Below are positions 45,899 through 54,502 of a stretch of DNA of 58,151 bases, one piece after another. The notes under the pieces were generated by a model. The model searched no databases and was not told the origin of the DNA. It saw nothing but the letters and a program-made list of their open reading frames with translations. Positions within the stretch are counted from its first letter, which is position 1; each line of letters opens with the position of its first letter. Source of the DNA: Hyphomicrobium_A sp964620915 (GTDB taxonomy: Bacteria > Pseudomonadota > Alphaproteobacteria > Rhizobiales > Hyphomicrobiaceae). The translations under genes and the position numbers were made by a program. The stretch spans positions 1 through 58,151 of the forward strand of contig CAZUKP010000014.1 in the NCBI GenBank assembly GCA_964620915.1, read 5' to 3'.

Positions 45899-46603
45899 AT
45901 GGCTTACCTAATCTTTGGACTGGCGGCACTCGCGATTGGCTTGCTTTTGATGCGGGCCTTTACGCGCGCCAATCCCGCTGCAGTCGCCCGGCGACTAAAG
46001 TTGGGTGGTGGCGCTGTATCCCTGCTCGCCGCCGGCCTGCTGTTTATGCGAGGCCTTGGAGCAATCGCTGTCCCGCTTGCCATGTTTGGCTCCTGGCTGA
46101 TTTGGGGCGGCACGTCCGGGCCATGGGGCGGCGGAGCAAGCAAATCGCCGGGGCAAACCTCTCGTGTTGTCACCGACCATTTGGAGATGGAACTCGATCA
46201 CGACACTGGCGCGATGCACGGGCGTGTCCTCAAAGGCTTGTTCGAGGGCCGTGAGATCGAAAGCCTGAAGCCAACCGAGATGGCTCTGCTGTGGCAGGAC
46301 TGTCGGCACTCCGACCCGCAGTCGGCACAGATTGTCGAGGCCTATCTCGATCGCATTCATCCGACCTGGCAAGAGGATATGGCCCGTGGTGAATCCGATA
46401 TGCACGGAGGTCCTGACGGTCGCATGACCGCCGAGGAAGCCTTTGAGATCCTTGGCTTAAAGGCACATGCCAGCGCAGACGATGTTCGCCGCGCGCACCG
46501 CGACCTGATAGTCAAGCTTCACCCCGATCGCGGGGGGTCCACCTACCTTGCCTCCAAGATCAACGAGGCGAAGGACGTTGCGCTGGCTTCTGCGAAGAGC
46601 TGA
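45899..46603 (+). CDS. membrane-anchored J-domain protein
   Basis: A 234-residue protein with an N-terminal membrane helix (1-17) and a longer hydrophobic stretch (about 37-71). A linker follows, then a C-terminal J domain (about 178-234) with the HPD motif at 208-210 (KLHPDRGG). J domains stimulate DnaK-type ATPases. A helix-linker-J-at-C-terminus layout resembles the mitochondrial Pam18/Tim14 subunit and alphaproteobacterial homologues proposed as its ancestors. The middle contains HPTWQED- and ESLKPTEMALL-type segments with no known fold. The J domain probably faces the cytoplasm; topology is inferred. Confidence 0.85.
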   Translation: MAYLIFGLAALAIGLLLMRAFTRANPAAVARRLKLGGGAVSLLAAGLLFMRGLGAIAVPLAMFGSWLIWGGTSGPWGGGASKSPGQTSRVVTDHLEMELDHDTGAMHGRVLKGLFEGREIESLKPTEMALLWQDCRHSDPQSAQIVEAYLDRIHPTWQEDMARGESDMHGGPDGRMTAEEAFEILGLKAHASADDVRRAHRDLIVKLHPDRGGSTYLASKINEAKDVALASAKS

Positions 46604-46637
46604 AGTTTTGGTTGGCGGCCGATGGGTGAAACGCGTT

Positions 46638-48152
46638 CTATTGGGCCTTGGTCACGAAGCAGTCGATTTTCTGGCGCCGCAAATTTTCACATGCGGACAT
46701 GGCTGCGGCAGAATTGAACCCCTGAAAGCGCGCCCTATAGAATTGCTTCGGCCCAGATTGGACCGGCAATGCGATCGCCCGGTAGCCATCCAGTAGGCCG
46801 CCTGCGCGCTGTCGAGCGAAATTCATCTGACGTTGCGCATCATCAGGAGCTGCATAGGCTCCGACTTGGATTTCATAAGGTCCGCGTTGAGGCTGCGTAG
46901 CCTGGGGGCTCCCGTGCACGGCTAGCCGCCGGTCTCCCGTATGAGGCGACCCTCTAGGAGAACCATAGCTAAGTGCTGCTGCTTGAGCTTGCAGCGACGA
47001 CGGCGGCGTTCCTCTCGACGGCACCGACGGACTCGTATTGCCCGTCGTGAGGGTGCCTGGAGGCGGAGCAAACTTTGATGCATCGGAGCGGCTTGCTGGC
47101 GGCGCATAGACGGTGGCCGGACCCTGCTGCCCGGCTGAAGGAGTTGGAGGTGGCGCAAGATGGGCTTCTATGGACGTTTTGCGAACGTTGGCGATCGTAA
47201 CTTTTGGTCCTGCGGTATTGAGGTCGCCCTGCGGCGGGGAAGGCCGGGGAACGCTATTGACGGTTTGCGGCTGGGGCGGCTGCGAAATGGCGCGGCGGGC
47301 CTGAACAGGCTTTGGGGGTGTCTTGAGCCGGGCCACAAGGGCTGGCTTGCGTGTCTTCTTCGTTGAGGCCTTAGCGAGGGCTTCATTGAGCACGTAACGC
47401 ATCGTGGCATTGCGCTTCTTGCCAGTCTTCCCGCCAAACACCGCGGCGACGACATGCTTGCCATCACGTCGAACTGACGAAACCAAGTTGAATCCAGAAG
47501 CGCGCGTGTACCCGGTCTTGATCCCGTCGGCCCCGCGATAGCGGCCCAACAGCGCGTTGTGATTGCGGTAGGACTTCCCGCGGAATGTGAAACTGCGTGT
47601 CTTGAACAGTTTGTAGTGCTCTGGAAATTCATCCTGCAGGCGAATTGCCAGGGTCAGCATGTCCCTGGCGGTCGTGGTTTGCTGCTCATTGGGAAGGCCC
47701 GATGCGTTCTTGAAGACCGTCGACATCATGCCCAGCTGGCGGGCCTTGGCTGTCATAAGCCTGGCAAATTTCGGCTCAGAGCCGCCGATGTGCTGCGCCA
47801 GCGCGACAGCGACATCGTTTGCCGATTTTGTGACCAGCGCCTTGATGGCATGGAGGACGGTAATTTCTTGGCCGGGTTTTAGACCGAGCTTCGAGGGAGA
47901 GACCGCGGCCCCCTCCTTGGTCATGCGGATTTTCGTCGCATAGTTGAGCTGGCCCCGCTCAATGAGATCAAACGTCATATACAACGTCATCATTTTGGTA
48001 AGCGAGGCGGGATATCGCGGCGCGTCACCCGATTGATTGTGCAAGACCACGCCGGTGTTGACGTCGATGGCCATAGATGCGCGCTTCGGCGCAGCCTCGA
48101 CCGGGGCGAGAGCGCTGATCGTAAGGGCGGCAGCGCAAACGACAGCGCGCAT
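46638..48152 (-). CDS. D-alanyl-D-alanine carboxypeptidase with SPOR domain
   Basis: A low-molecular-mass penicillin-binding protein that trims the terminal D-Ala from peptidoglycan peptides. A signal peptide (ends PVEAA, residue 21) is followed by catalytic motifs SLTK (50-53), SAN (110-112) and KTG (212-214). A Pro/Ser/Ala-rich linker then leads to a C-terminal SPOR domain (about 425-504) with YEIQVGAYAAPDDAQ, which binds denuded glycan at the division septum. ATG 48152 gives a clean signal peptide. TTG 48176, with GAGGG upstream, is an alternative start. Confidence 0.92.
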   Translation of the reverse strand: MRAVVCAAALTISALAPVEAAPKRASMAIDVNTGVVLHNQSGDAPRYPASLTKMMTLYMTFDLIERGQLNYATKIRMTKEGAAVSPSKLGLKPGQEITVLHAIKALVTKSANDVAVALAQHIGGSEPKFARLMTAKARQLGMMSTVFKNASGLPNEQQTTTARDMLTLAIRLQDEFPEHYKLFKTRSFTFRGKSYRNHNALLGRYRGADGIKTGYTRASGFNLVSSVRRDGKHVVAAVFGGKTGKKRNATMRYVLNEALAKASTKKTRKPALVARLKTPPKPVQARRAISQPPQPQTVNSVPRPSPPQGDLNTAGPKVTIANVRKTSIEAHLAPPPTPSAGQQGPATVYAPPASRSDASKFAPPPGTLTTGNTSPSVPSRGTPPSSLQAQAAALSYGSPRGSPHTGDRRLAVHGSPQATQPQRGPYEIQVGAYAAPDDAQRQMNFARQRAGGLLDGYRAIALPVQSGPKQFYRARFQGFNSAAAMSACENLRRQKIDCFVTKAQ

Positions 48153-48581
48153 TGATCGAACCCAAAATCGCTCCAACGGATCGTGCCCTCAGGTATTCCT
48201 TGCAATGAATGGCATGCCCAAAACTCTTGGCGAGACGTGCCCAGTTACAGAAAAACGCATACAGGACAGGGAGTTGTGTGTCCCCGCTGCAGCGAGTCCC
48301 GCCTCTGGCGACAGCGGCCCAGAAAAGGACCACCGTTTTGGGGCCCCTTTGGGGCGCTGCTGGTGCACGCGCCGACTCGTGCACGGAGGATACGGTGTTG
48401 AGACTTCGTTCAGGTTAACGCCGCCTCACTGGCGGCCTTATGCTGCAATGCAAAAAATTGCTTGAAAAAAATTGTGCAGCGCAGATAATTGATGGTCGTG
48501 GAGAGGCGCTGGGTCGGGGGCCGGGACTTTCGCTTCGCTTTCATTGGTTCGAGGGGTCGTCTTAAGGACACGGTAGACATC
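48153..48581. other. non-coding gap upstream of phasin and the carboxypeptidase
   Basis: About 430 bases between divergent genes. It includes a GCCGCC-TCACT-GGCGGC hairpin (about 48420-48436) and the phasin promoter region listed separately. Open frames here have no family signal and mostly shadow the neighbouring coding strand. Confidence 0.6.
48445..48489 (+). promoter_or_regulatory. phasin promoter with overlapping inverted repeat
   Basis: TTGAAA (48462-48467), a 16-base spacer and GATAAT (48484-48489) form a near-consensus promoter about 90 bases before the phasin start. A dyad GCAAT-N7-ATTGC (48445-48461) abuts the -35 hexamer and is a candidate site for a PHB-responsive repressor (PhaR), by analogy only. 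Confidence 0.55.
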
Positions 48582-48911
48582 ATGATCAAGAACTTTGAGG
48601 ATATGCAGAAGCTTGGACAGACGAACATGGACAGCGCTATGCGTCTGTTCGGTGAGTGGAACAAAAATTGGCAGGCCATCGCTGCCGAGGTGGGCGACTA
48701 TACAAAACGGTCGTTCGAAGAGAGCACGGCCACGGTCGAGAAGCTAATGGCCTCCAAGTCGGTCGAGCAGGCCATGGAGATTCAAACCAGCTACGCCAAG
48801 CGGGCCTACGATGACTACATGCAGCAAATGACCAAAATCGGCGGCATGTACACAAGTATGGCTAAAGAGGCATACAAGCCGGTTGAGAAGATTTTGCAGA
48901 ACGGCGGCTAG
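48582..48911 (+). CDS. phasin-family protein
   Basis: A 109-residue all-helical phasin. Phasins coat polyhydroxybutyrate granules and limit their size. The sequence is rich in amphipathic segments such as NWQAIAAEVGDYTKRSFEES and a VEQAMEIQTSYAKRAYDDYM stretch that is characteristic. It sits between a strong promoter-like site and an intrinsic terminator, so it is a monocistronic gene. No PHB synthase is nearby. AAGGA 13 bases before ATG 48582 is a weak ribosome site; the product call does not depend on it. Confidence 0.9.
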   Translation: MIKNFEDMQKLGQTNMDSAMRLFGEWNKNWQAIAAEVGDYTKRSFEESTATVEKLMASKSVEQAMEIQTSYAKRAYDDYMQQMTKIGGMYTSMAKEAYKPVEKILQNGG

Positions 48912-48951
48912 CCGCTAAGGGCGTTGCTCCCGGGATTTGAACAGGCCAAGC

Positions 48952-48979
48952 AAGGCCCGGCATGCGCCGGGCCTTTTCT
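48952..48979 (+). terminator. intrinsic terminator after phasin
   Basis: AAGGCCCGGC-ATGC-GCCGGGCCTT is a perfect 10-bp stem with a 4-base loop followed by TTTTCTGTTT (the first two T overlap the stem). It lies 40 bases after the phasin stop, as expected for a highly transcribed single gene. Confidence 0.92.
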
Positions 48980-49221
48980 GTTTCGCGCTGCGGCGTCATG
49001 TCCGTGACGCATTTGGAGCATCGCAGGCCAACGGGCCGGTGCCTGCCGCTGATGGGCCAGCCACATTGAAGGTCATCAATTGCAGGCACAGGTGCGGATG
49101 CGTATCTATATGTGAATTGTGCGGGTGCACAGCTGGGTACGGTGGCCGGGTAGGGGCCTTGAGCAGTATTTTAGAACCAATGCAAAGAACGCGGACAGGG
49201 CGGCGTTTGGCCGACTGGCTG
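48980..49221. other. clpS upstream region
   Basis: About 240 bases between the terminator and clpS. ATG 49180 is an alternative clpS start within it. I could not place a promoter with confidence and saw no other gene. Confidence 0.5.
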
Positions 49222-49560
49222 ATGGCGGGCAACAATGGTCCCGGCAAGGATGGCGGTGGCGATGAAGGGCGCACCGGCCTGGCTACCAAGACTAAGCCAA
49301 AGACCAAGAAGCCCAACCTCTACAAGGTACTTCTGTTGAATGATGACTACACGCCGATGGAATTCGTCGTGCTCGTTCTCGAAAAATACTTCAGCAAGGG
49401 ACGGGAAGAAGCGACTCGTATCATGCTGCATGTCCACCACAAGGGTGTCGGAATCTGCGGAGTCTACCCATATGAGGTTGCAGAGACAAAAGTGACTCAG
49501 GTGATGGATTTTTCCCGCCAGAACGGTCATCCTCTACAGTGCACTATGGAAAAGGAGTAA
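49222..49560 (+). CDS. clpS: ClpS adaptor
   Basis: ClpS delivers proteins with N-degrons to ClpAP and changes its substrate preference. The family core LLLNDDYTPMEFVV and HVHHKGVGICG is intact, with the Asp-Asp-Tyr segment lining the N-degron pocket. ATG 49222 gives 112 residues with a Gly/Asp-rich lead similar to rhizobial ClpS1. ATG 49180 (126 residues) is possible but adds a basic stretch. It is followed by clpA after 7 bases, the usual arrangement. Confidence 0.95.
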   Translation: MAGNNGPGKDGGGDEGRTGLATKTKPKTKKPNLYKVLLLNDDYTPMEFVVLVLEKYFSKGREEATRIMLHVHHKGVGICGVYPYEVAETKVTQVMDFSRQNGHPLQCTMEKE

Positions 49561-49567
49561 TTCACCC

Positions 49568-52006
49568 TTGCCATCGTTCTCAAAGAGCCTGGAAAGTGCG
49601 CTGCATCGCGCTCTCGAAGCTGCCAACGAACGCAGCCACGAGTACGCGACGCTCGAGCATCTGCTGCTCGCCCTTCTCGATGACAGGGATGCGGCTGCCG
49701 TCATGCGGGCGTGCACCGTCGATCTTGGTTCGCTGCGCTCACGTGTAACCAATTATCTCGACAGTGAGCTTGGCGCTCTGGTTTCCAAGGATGCCGCGGA
49801 AGCGCAGCCAACGACTGGTTTTCAGCGCGTGATCCATCGCGCCGTTGTCCACGTGCAGTCGTCAGGTCGCGAAGAGGTGACTGGCGCCAACGTGCTGGTT
49901 GCAATCTTTGCCGAGCGTGAGAGCCACGCTGCTTACTTCCTACAAGAACAAGAAATGACTCGCTTCGACGCCGTTCAGTACATCAGCCATGGGATTGCAA
50001 AGCGACCTGGCATGTCTGAGCCCCGTCATTCGCGCGGCGTGGACGAGGAGCAGGCTGCCGAAGGTGAGGAGCGCAAGCCTGGTCAAGATGCGCTAAACAC
50101 CTACTGCGTCAACCTCAACAAGAAGGCGCGTGACGGCAAGATCGATCCTCTCATTGGCCGCGAACAAGAAGTGCTGCGGACCATTCAGGTTCTCTGCCGC
50201 CGTCAAAAGAACAATCCGCTTTTCGTCGGTGACCCGGGTGTTGGTAAGACGGCAATTGCTGAAGGTCTGGCGCGCAGAATCACAAAGGGCGACGTACCCG
50301 AGGTCTTGCAGGACGCGACGATCTTTGCGCTCGACATGGGGGCACTGCTTGCAGGCACGCGCTATCGGGGCGACTTTGAGGAACGCCTGAAGGCGGTCAT
50401 GAAGGAGATTGAGAACTACCCAGGTGCGGTTCTCTTCATCGACGAGATCCACACCGTCATCGGTGCGGGTGCCACCTCTGGTGGGGCCATGGACGCCTCC
50501 AACCTTCTGAAACCGGCTCTGCAGTCGGGTACTGTGAGGTGCATCGGCTCCACGACGTACAAGGAGTACCGTCAGCATTTCGAAAAAGACCGCGCGCTGG
50601 TCCGTCGGTTCCAAAAGATTGACGTGAAGGAGCCCACAGTTGAGGACGCGATTGCCATCCTCAAAGGCTTGAAGCCCTACTTCGAGGACTTCCACAAACT
50701 GAAGTACACCAACGAGGCTATCAAATCGGCGGTGGAGATGTCGGCGAAGTACATCCACGATCGCAAGTTGCCCGACAAGGCGATCGACGTGATTGATGAG
50801 ACGGGCGCTTCGCAGATGCTTCTTGCCGAAGGCAAGCGCAAAAAGAAGATCTCCACCAAGGAAATCGAGGCAACCGTCGCGACGATGGCGCGTATTCCGC
50901 CGAAGACAGTGACCAAGAGCGACGTAGAGGTACTTTCCAACCTGGACAAGGACCTGAAGCGCGTCGTGTTCGGTCAGAACAAGGCCATCGATGCACTGGC
51001 TTCTGCAATCAAACTTGCGCGCGCCGGTCTACGCGAGCCCGAAAAGCCGATTGGCTGCTACCTGTTTTCCGGACCGACCGGTGTTGGCAAGACCGAGGTT
51101 GCGCGCCAGCTCGCGGACCTGATGGGTGTGGAACTTCTGCGCTTCGATATGTCGGAATACATGGAGAAGCACACGGTGAGCCGGTTGATCGGTGCGCCGC
51201 CAGGATACGTCGGCTTTGACCAGGGCGGCCTCTTGACCGACGGTATCGACCAGCATCCGCACTGCGTGCTTTTGCTCGATGAAATCGAGAAGGCCCATCC
51301 CGACCTGTTCAATATCCTGTTGCAGGTAATGGATCACGGGAAGCTTACAGATCACAACGGCAAGCAGGTCGACTTCCGTAATGTCGTTCTCATCATGACG
51401 ACGAATGCCGGTGCCTCGGACTTGGCCAAACCGCCTATGGGCTTCAATCGCGCCAAGCGCGAAGGCGACGATAGCGAGGCCGTCAATCGAATGTTCAGCC
51501 CCGAGTTCCGTAATCGTCTGGACGCCGTGATACCGTTTGCAGGGCTCCCGCCCGACGTTATCGCCAAGGTCGTCGAGAAGTTTGTCTTCCAGCTTGAAGC
51601 ACAGCTCGCCGACCGGGGCGTGATGATTGAGATATCGGAGGAGGCAACGAAGTGGCTCGCTGAAAAGGGCTATGACGAGAAATTCGGTGCCCGCCCGCTT
51701 GGCCGCGTAATTCAGGAAAACATCAAGAAGCCGCTCGCCGAAGAGCTGCTGTTTGGCACGCTGCAGGGGGGTGGCACGGTCAAGGTGATCGTTACCGGCG
51801 AGGGCGAGGAACGGGCGCTGGGGTTCGACTACATTCCCGCCGACCCGAAGCGCACCAAGCCCAAGGACGAGGATGATGGCGTTGAGGCAAAGCCGATGCT
51901 TGTCGAGGCCGCGCCGCGCAAGGCTTTGCCGGGGCCGAAAGATAAGAAGGAGCGCGGCAAGTCGACCGGAACGGTTCCCAACGTCCCGCGTCGCAGGGAT
52001 AGCTGA
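49568..52006 (+). CDS. clpA: ATP-dependent Clp protease ATPase subunit ClpA
   Basis: ClpA unfolds substrates and feeds them to ClpP. The 812-residue protein has the Clp N-domain (1-145), AAA1 with Walker A GDPGVGKT (221-228) and FIDEIHT, and AAA2 with GPTGVGKTEVA and LLDEIEKAHPDLF. A ClpP-binding loop follows in the usual place. The C-terminus carries a 50-residue Lys/Asp/Pro-rich tail not found in E. coli ClpA. The start is TTG 49568 with AGGAG about 10 bases upstream. clpP is not in the window. Confidence 0.97.
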   Translation: MPSFSKSLESALHRALEAANERSHEYATLEHLLLALLDDRDAAAVMRACTVDLGSLRSRVTNYLDSELGALVSKDAAEAQPTTGFQRVIHRAVVHVQSSGREEVTGANVLVAIFAERESHAAYFLQEQEMTRFDAVQYISHGIAKRPGMSEPRHSRGVDEEQAAEGEERKPGQDALNTYCVNLNKKARDGKIDPLIGREQEVLRTIQVLCRRQKNNPLFVGDPGVGKTAIAEGLARRITKGDVPEVLQDATIFALDMGALLAGTRYRGDFEERLKAVMKEIENYPGAVLFIDEIHTVIGAGATSGGAMDASNLLKPALQSGTVRCIGSTTYKEYRQHFEKDRALVRRFQKIDVKEPTVEDAIAILKGLKPYFEDFHKLKYTNEAIKSAVEMSAKYIHDRKLPDKAIDVIDETGASQMLLAEGKRKKKISTKEIEATVATMARIPPKTVTKSDVEVLSNLDKDLKRVVFGQNKAIDALASAIKLARAGLREPEKPIGCYLFSGPTGVGKTEVARQLADLMGVELLRFDMSEYMEKHTVSRLIGAPPGYVGFDQGGLLTDGIDQHPHCVLLLDEIEKAHPDLFNILLQVMDHGKLTDHNGKQVDFRNVVLIMTTNAGASDLAKPPMGFNRAKREGDDSEAVNRMFSPEFRNRLDAVIPFAGLPPDVIAKVVEKFVFQLEAQLADRGVMIEISEEATKWLAEKGYDEKFGARPLGRVIQENIKKPLAEELLFGTLQGGGTVKVIVTGEGEERALGFDYIPADPKRTKPKDEDDGVEAKPMLVEAAPRKALPGPKDKKERGKSTGTVPNVPRRRDS

Positions 52007-52053
52007 TCATCGAGGGCGCCTGCGCTCGGGATAGCGTCGCCTCTTGCCTCACC

Positions 52054-52698
52054 CTAGTTGATGAGAAGCGGCGTCTTGCCGACATAGGTCGGGTCCGTCA
52101 CCTGCCGGGTGAGGAAGTCCGCCACGTCGCGGCGAGAGATGAATCCAGCATGCCAGGTTTGGGGGTCGATCAGGACTTGGTACGTGCCAGTCTCCGCACC
52201 CGACGTTAGCGCACCGGGGCGCACGATCGTCCAGTCGAGCCCGCTCGTTCGGATCACCTGCTCTTGGATGTCTTTGTCGTCGTAGACCCGCTTTAGGATG
52301 AGCGGAAAGACAACGGAGTCATAGAGCATCCCACCATGCCCGCGGCTGTCGCCTGCGCCGAGACCTGTGACGACGATCAGCCGGTTTATGCTCTTGGCAT
52401 GCATGGCCTCGACCAAGACGCGGGTTGCCCTGGAAAAGAGCGTGGTTCCTTTCAGCACCATCTCTGCGCCAAAGGTGACCCCCAGCGTCTGGATTACGAC
52501 GTCGACGCCCTCAAGTGCGCTTTCAACGGTAGCGCGGTCGAGTGCATCGCCGTTCACCTTCTCAAGAGAGGGATCCTCCACAGTGATCGCGGTGGCCGTG
52601 CGTGACAAGGCGCGTACGTCGTGGCCAGCCGCGAGCAAGGCTTTGACTGTCTCAAGCCCAATACCGCGGCTTGCGCCGATGACGAGAACTCGTGCCAT
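52054..52698 (-). CDS. NAD(P)-binding oxidoreductase (atypical SDR, YwnB-like)
   Basis: A 214-residue atypical short-chain dehydrogenase fold. The dinucleotide motif GASRGIG (8-14) is canonical; the region DALDRATVESALEGVDVVIQTLG follows. The catalytic Tyr-x-x-x-Lys of classical SDRs is not in its usual place, as in YwnB/NAD(P)-binding proteins (COG0702/COG2910), many of which bind quinone-like or sugar ligands. Function is not determined. It is convergent with clpA. Confidence 0.85.
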   Translation of the reverse strand: MARVLVIGASRGIGLETVKALLAAGHDVRALSRTATAITVEDPSLEKVNGDALDRATVESALEGVDVVIQTLGVTFGAEMVLKGTTLFSRATRVLVEAMHAKSINRLIVVTGLGAGDSRGHGGMLYDSVVFPLILKRVYDDKDIQEQVIRTSGLDWTIVRPGALTSGAETGTYQVLIDPQTWHAGFISRRDVADFLTRQVTDPTYVGKTPLLIN

Positions 52699-52746
52699 TA
52701 TTCATGCTCTACATCGCAAAGTCTGCACGACGGTGACGACGGATGG

Positions 52747-53169
52747 CTACGTCTCAAGGACGTTGCGCAACTTTTGCGCGTTCGCCGCCAAGACCTCGGG
52801 CTTCTCCATCTCATCCGAATGTCGCATCAACGGCACGCCCTCAAAGCGGGGAATCACATGAAAGTGCAGGTGGAACACCGTCTGACCGCTGGCTGCCTCG
52901 TTATATTGGGTGACTGTGATTCCATCGGCGCGAAAGGCGGTCTTTGCAGAATCGGCGACCTTCTGGATGAGTGGAGCCAGCCGGGCAAGCACGTCTGGAT
53001 CGGCGTCGAGGAGATTGCGCGAAGGTGCCTTAGGGATGATGAGGGTGTGGCCGGTTGCTTGCGGCATCACATCCATGATGACGAGTGCATCTGCGTCCTC
53101 ATAGACCTTATGAGATGGAATTTCGCCGCGCAGGATCTTGGCAAAGATATTGCTCGCATCATACGTCAA
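52747..53169 (-). CDS. HIT-family nucleotide-binding protein
   Basis: A 140-residue histidine-triad protein. HIT proteins hydrolyse AMP-linked substrates; the physiological substrate of this type is not known. Motif FHLHFHVIP provides the three His. The start is TTG 53169, giving LTYDASNIFAKILRGEIP, the normal family opening, with GGAGGG seven bases upstream. The frame stays open 69 codons further but that stretch is unrelated. A long upstream reading would obscure this, so automated starts should be checked. Confidence 0.93.
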   Translation of the reverse strand: MTYDASNIFAKILRGEIPSHKVYEDADALVIMDVMPQATGHTLIIPKAPSRNLLDADPDVLARLAPLIQKVADSAKTAFRADGITVTQYNEAASGQTVFHLHFHVIPRFEGVPLMRHSDEMEKPEVLAANAQKLRNVLET

Positions 53170-53245
53170 TGCAGTGCCCTCCAGATGCCATCTGCGCTTC
53201 TTAAGCGGACCAAGCATGTCTCCGTCAAGTGGCGACGAGCATATC

Positions 53246-54463
53246 TCAGCGCGGCTTGTCCGTACTTTCCTTCCTATATGGCCCATACTCTGCGAGGACA
53301 GCCACATTGGTGGCGATCGCGCGGCGTTCCTCGACAAGATAACGCGCGATGGCCTTACGAAGTGCGGGGTCTGCAACCCAGTGCGCGGAGTACGTCGTCA
53401 CCGGCATGTATCCGCGTGCCAGCTTGTGCTCGCCTTGGGCGCCAGCCTCAACGCGCTTGAGCCGATGCTCGATGGCATACTCGATGGCCTGGTAGTAGCA
53501 GATCTCGAAGTGCACGCTCGGCTGATATTCGACGGCGCCCCAATAGCGGCCATAAAGGCAAGTGCTTCCTAGCATGTTCAAGGCGCCTGCGACGTACGAG
53601 GCGCCCCTCTTGGCCATGATGAGTAGACAACGGTCAGCCATCGTGTCGCCGAGAAGCGAAAAGAAGGATCGGTTGAGATAGGGCCGTCCCCACTTGCGGC
53701 TGCCGGTGTCCGTATAGAATGCGTAGAACGCATCCCAATGCGCTTCGGTGATTTCATTGCCGGTCAACCTCTCAATGGTAATTCCAGACCGCAACGCTTC
53801 GCTGCGCTCCTTTCGTACGGATTTGCGCTTGCGTGATGTGAGCTTGGCGAGGAAGTCGCCGAAAGTGGCATAGCCTTCATTGATCCAATGAAATTGTTGA
53901 TCGGTACGTTGAAGGAACCCTCGGGCCCCTAGGGCATGCCACTCCGCCTCCGTAAGAAAGGTGAGGTGCAACGACGAAAAGCCTGACCGATTAGCAAACT
54001 GAGCGGCGGCGGCCGCGAGCAATGTTTGCTTCTCGGTTTCATCCGGCCCAGGTTTGGCGAGCAGACGGCGTCCGGGAACGGGGGTAAACGGTACGGCGCA
54101 CTGCAGCTTGGGATAGTAGTCACCACCCGCCCTTTCGTAGGCCTCAGCCCAGGCATAGTCGAAGACGTACTCCCCCGCGCTGTGCAGCTTGACGTAGCAG
54201 GGCATGCAAGCCGTGACGGCGCCCTTTGCGTCCTCAAGCGTTACGTGGTGAGGAAGCCAGCCGGTGTTTTGTGCGCCTACGGTGCCGGAATCTTCCAGCG
54301 CTTTGAGGAAGGCATGTGAGACAAAGGGATCATATGTTGTGGCCGATGGGTTTGCGCACGCATCCCAGGCTGGCGCGTCGATATTTCCTATGGAGGGTGT
54401 GACTCTGGCGACCGCTCCCAGGTCTTCGCTATCTGGCACGCAACTTCCCTTAGTTTCGACCAA
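53246..54463 (-). CDS. FemAB/GNAT-like acyltransferase (COG3146-type)
   Basis: A 405-residue protein of the COG3146 group (putative N-acyltransferase). Conserved segments are WDACANPSATTYDPFVSHAFL near the start, YAWAEAYERAGGDYYPKLQ, KKRKS-type basic region (RKRKSVRKERS) and FEICYYQAIEYAIEHRLKRVEAGAQGEHKLARG, which contains the expected active-site-like Glu and His. Function is unknown. It belongs to a minus-strand run with HIT, GDPD and RidA genes. Start is ATG-type with ordinary context. Confidence 0.85.
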   Translation of the reverse strand: MVETKGSCVPDSEDLGAVARVTPSIGNIDAPAWDACANPSATTYDPFVSHAFLKALEDSGTVGAQNTGWLPHHVTLEDAKGAVTACMPCYVKLHSAGEYVFDYAWAEAYERAGGDYYPKLQCAVPFTPVPGRRLLAKPGPDETEKQTLLAAAAAQFANRSGFSSLHLTFLTEAEWHALGARGFLQRTDQQFHWINEGYATFGDFLAKLTSRKRKSVRKERSEALRSGITIERLTGNEITEAHWDAFYAFYTDTGSRKWGRPYLNRSFFSLLGDTMADRCLLIMAKRGASYVAGALNMLGSTCLYGRYWGAVEYQPSVHFEICYYQAIEYAIEHRLKRVEAGAQGEHKLARGYMPVTTYSAHWVADPALRKAIARYLVEERRAIATNVAVLAEYGPYRKESTDKPR

Positions 54464-54502
54464 ACGGACTCTCCCAGCATGCGCGGCGGCTTGGCACGTT
54501 GA

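Noticed and set aside
48037..48465. A 142-codon frame antisense to the carboxypeptidase start.
   Set aside because: It is mostly the complement of the signal-peptide region and has Cys/Arg-rich composition typical of antisense frames in GC-rich DNA.
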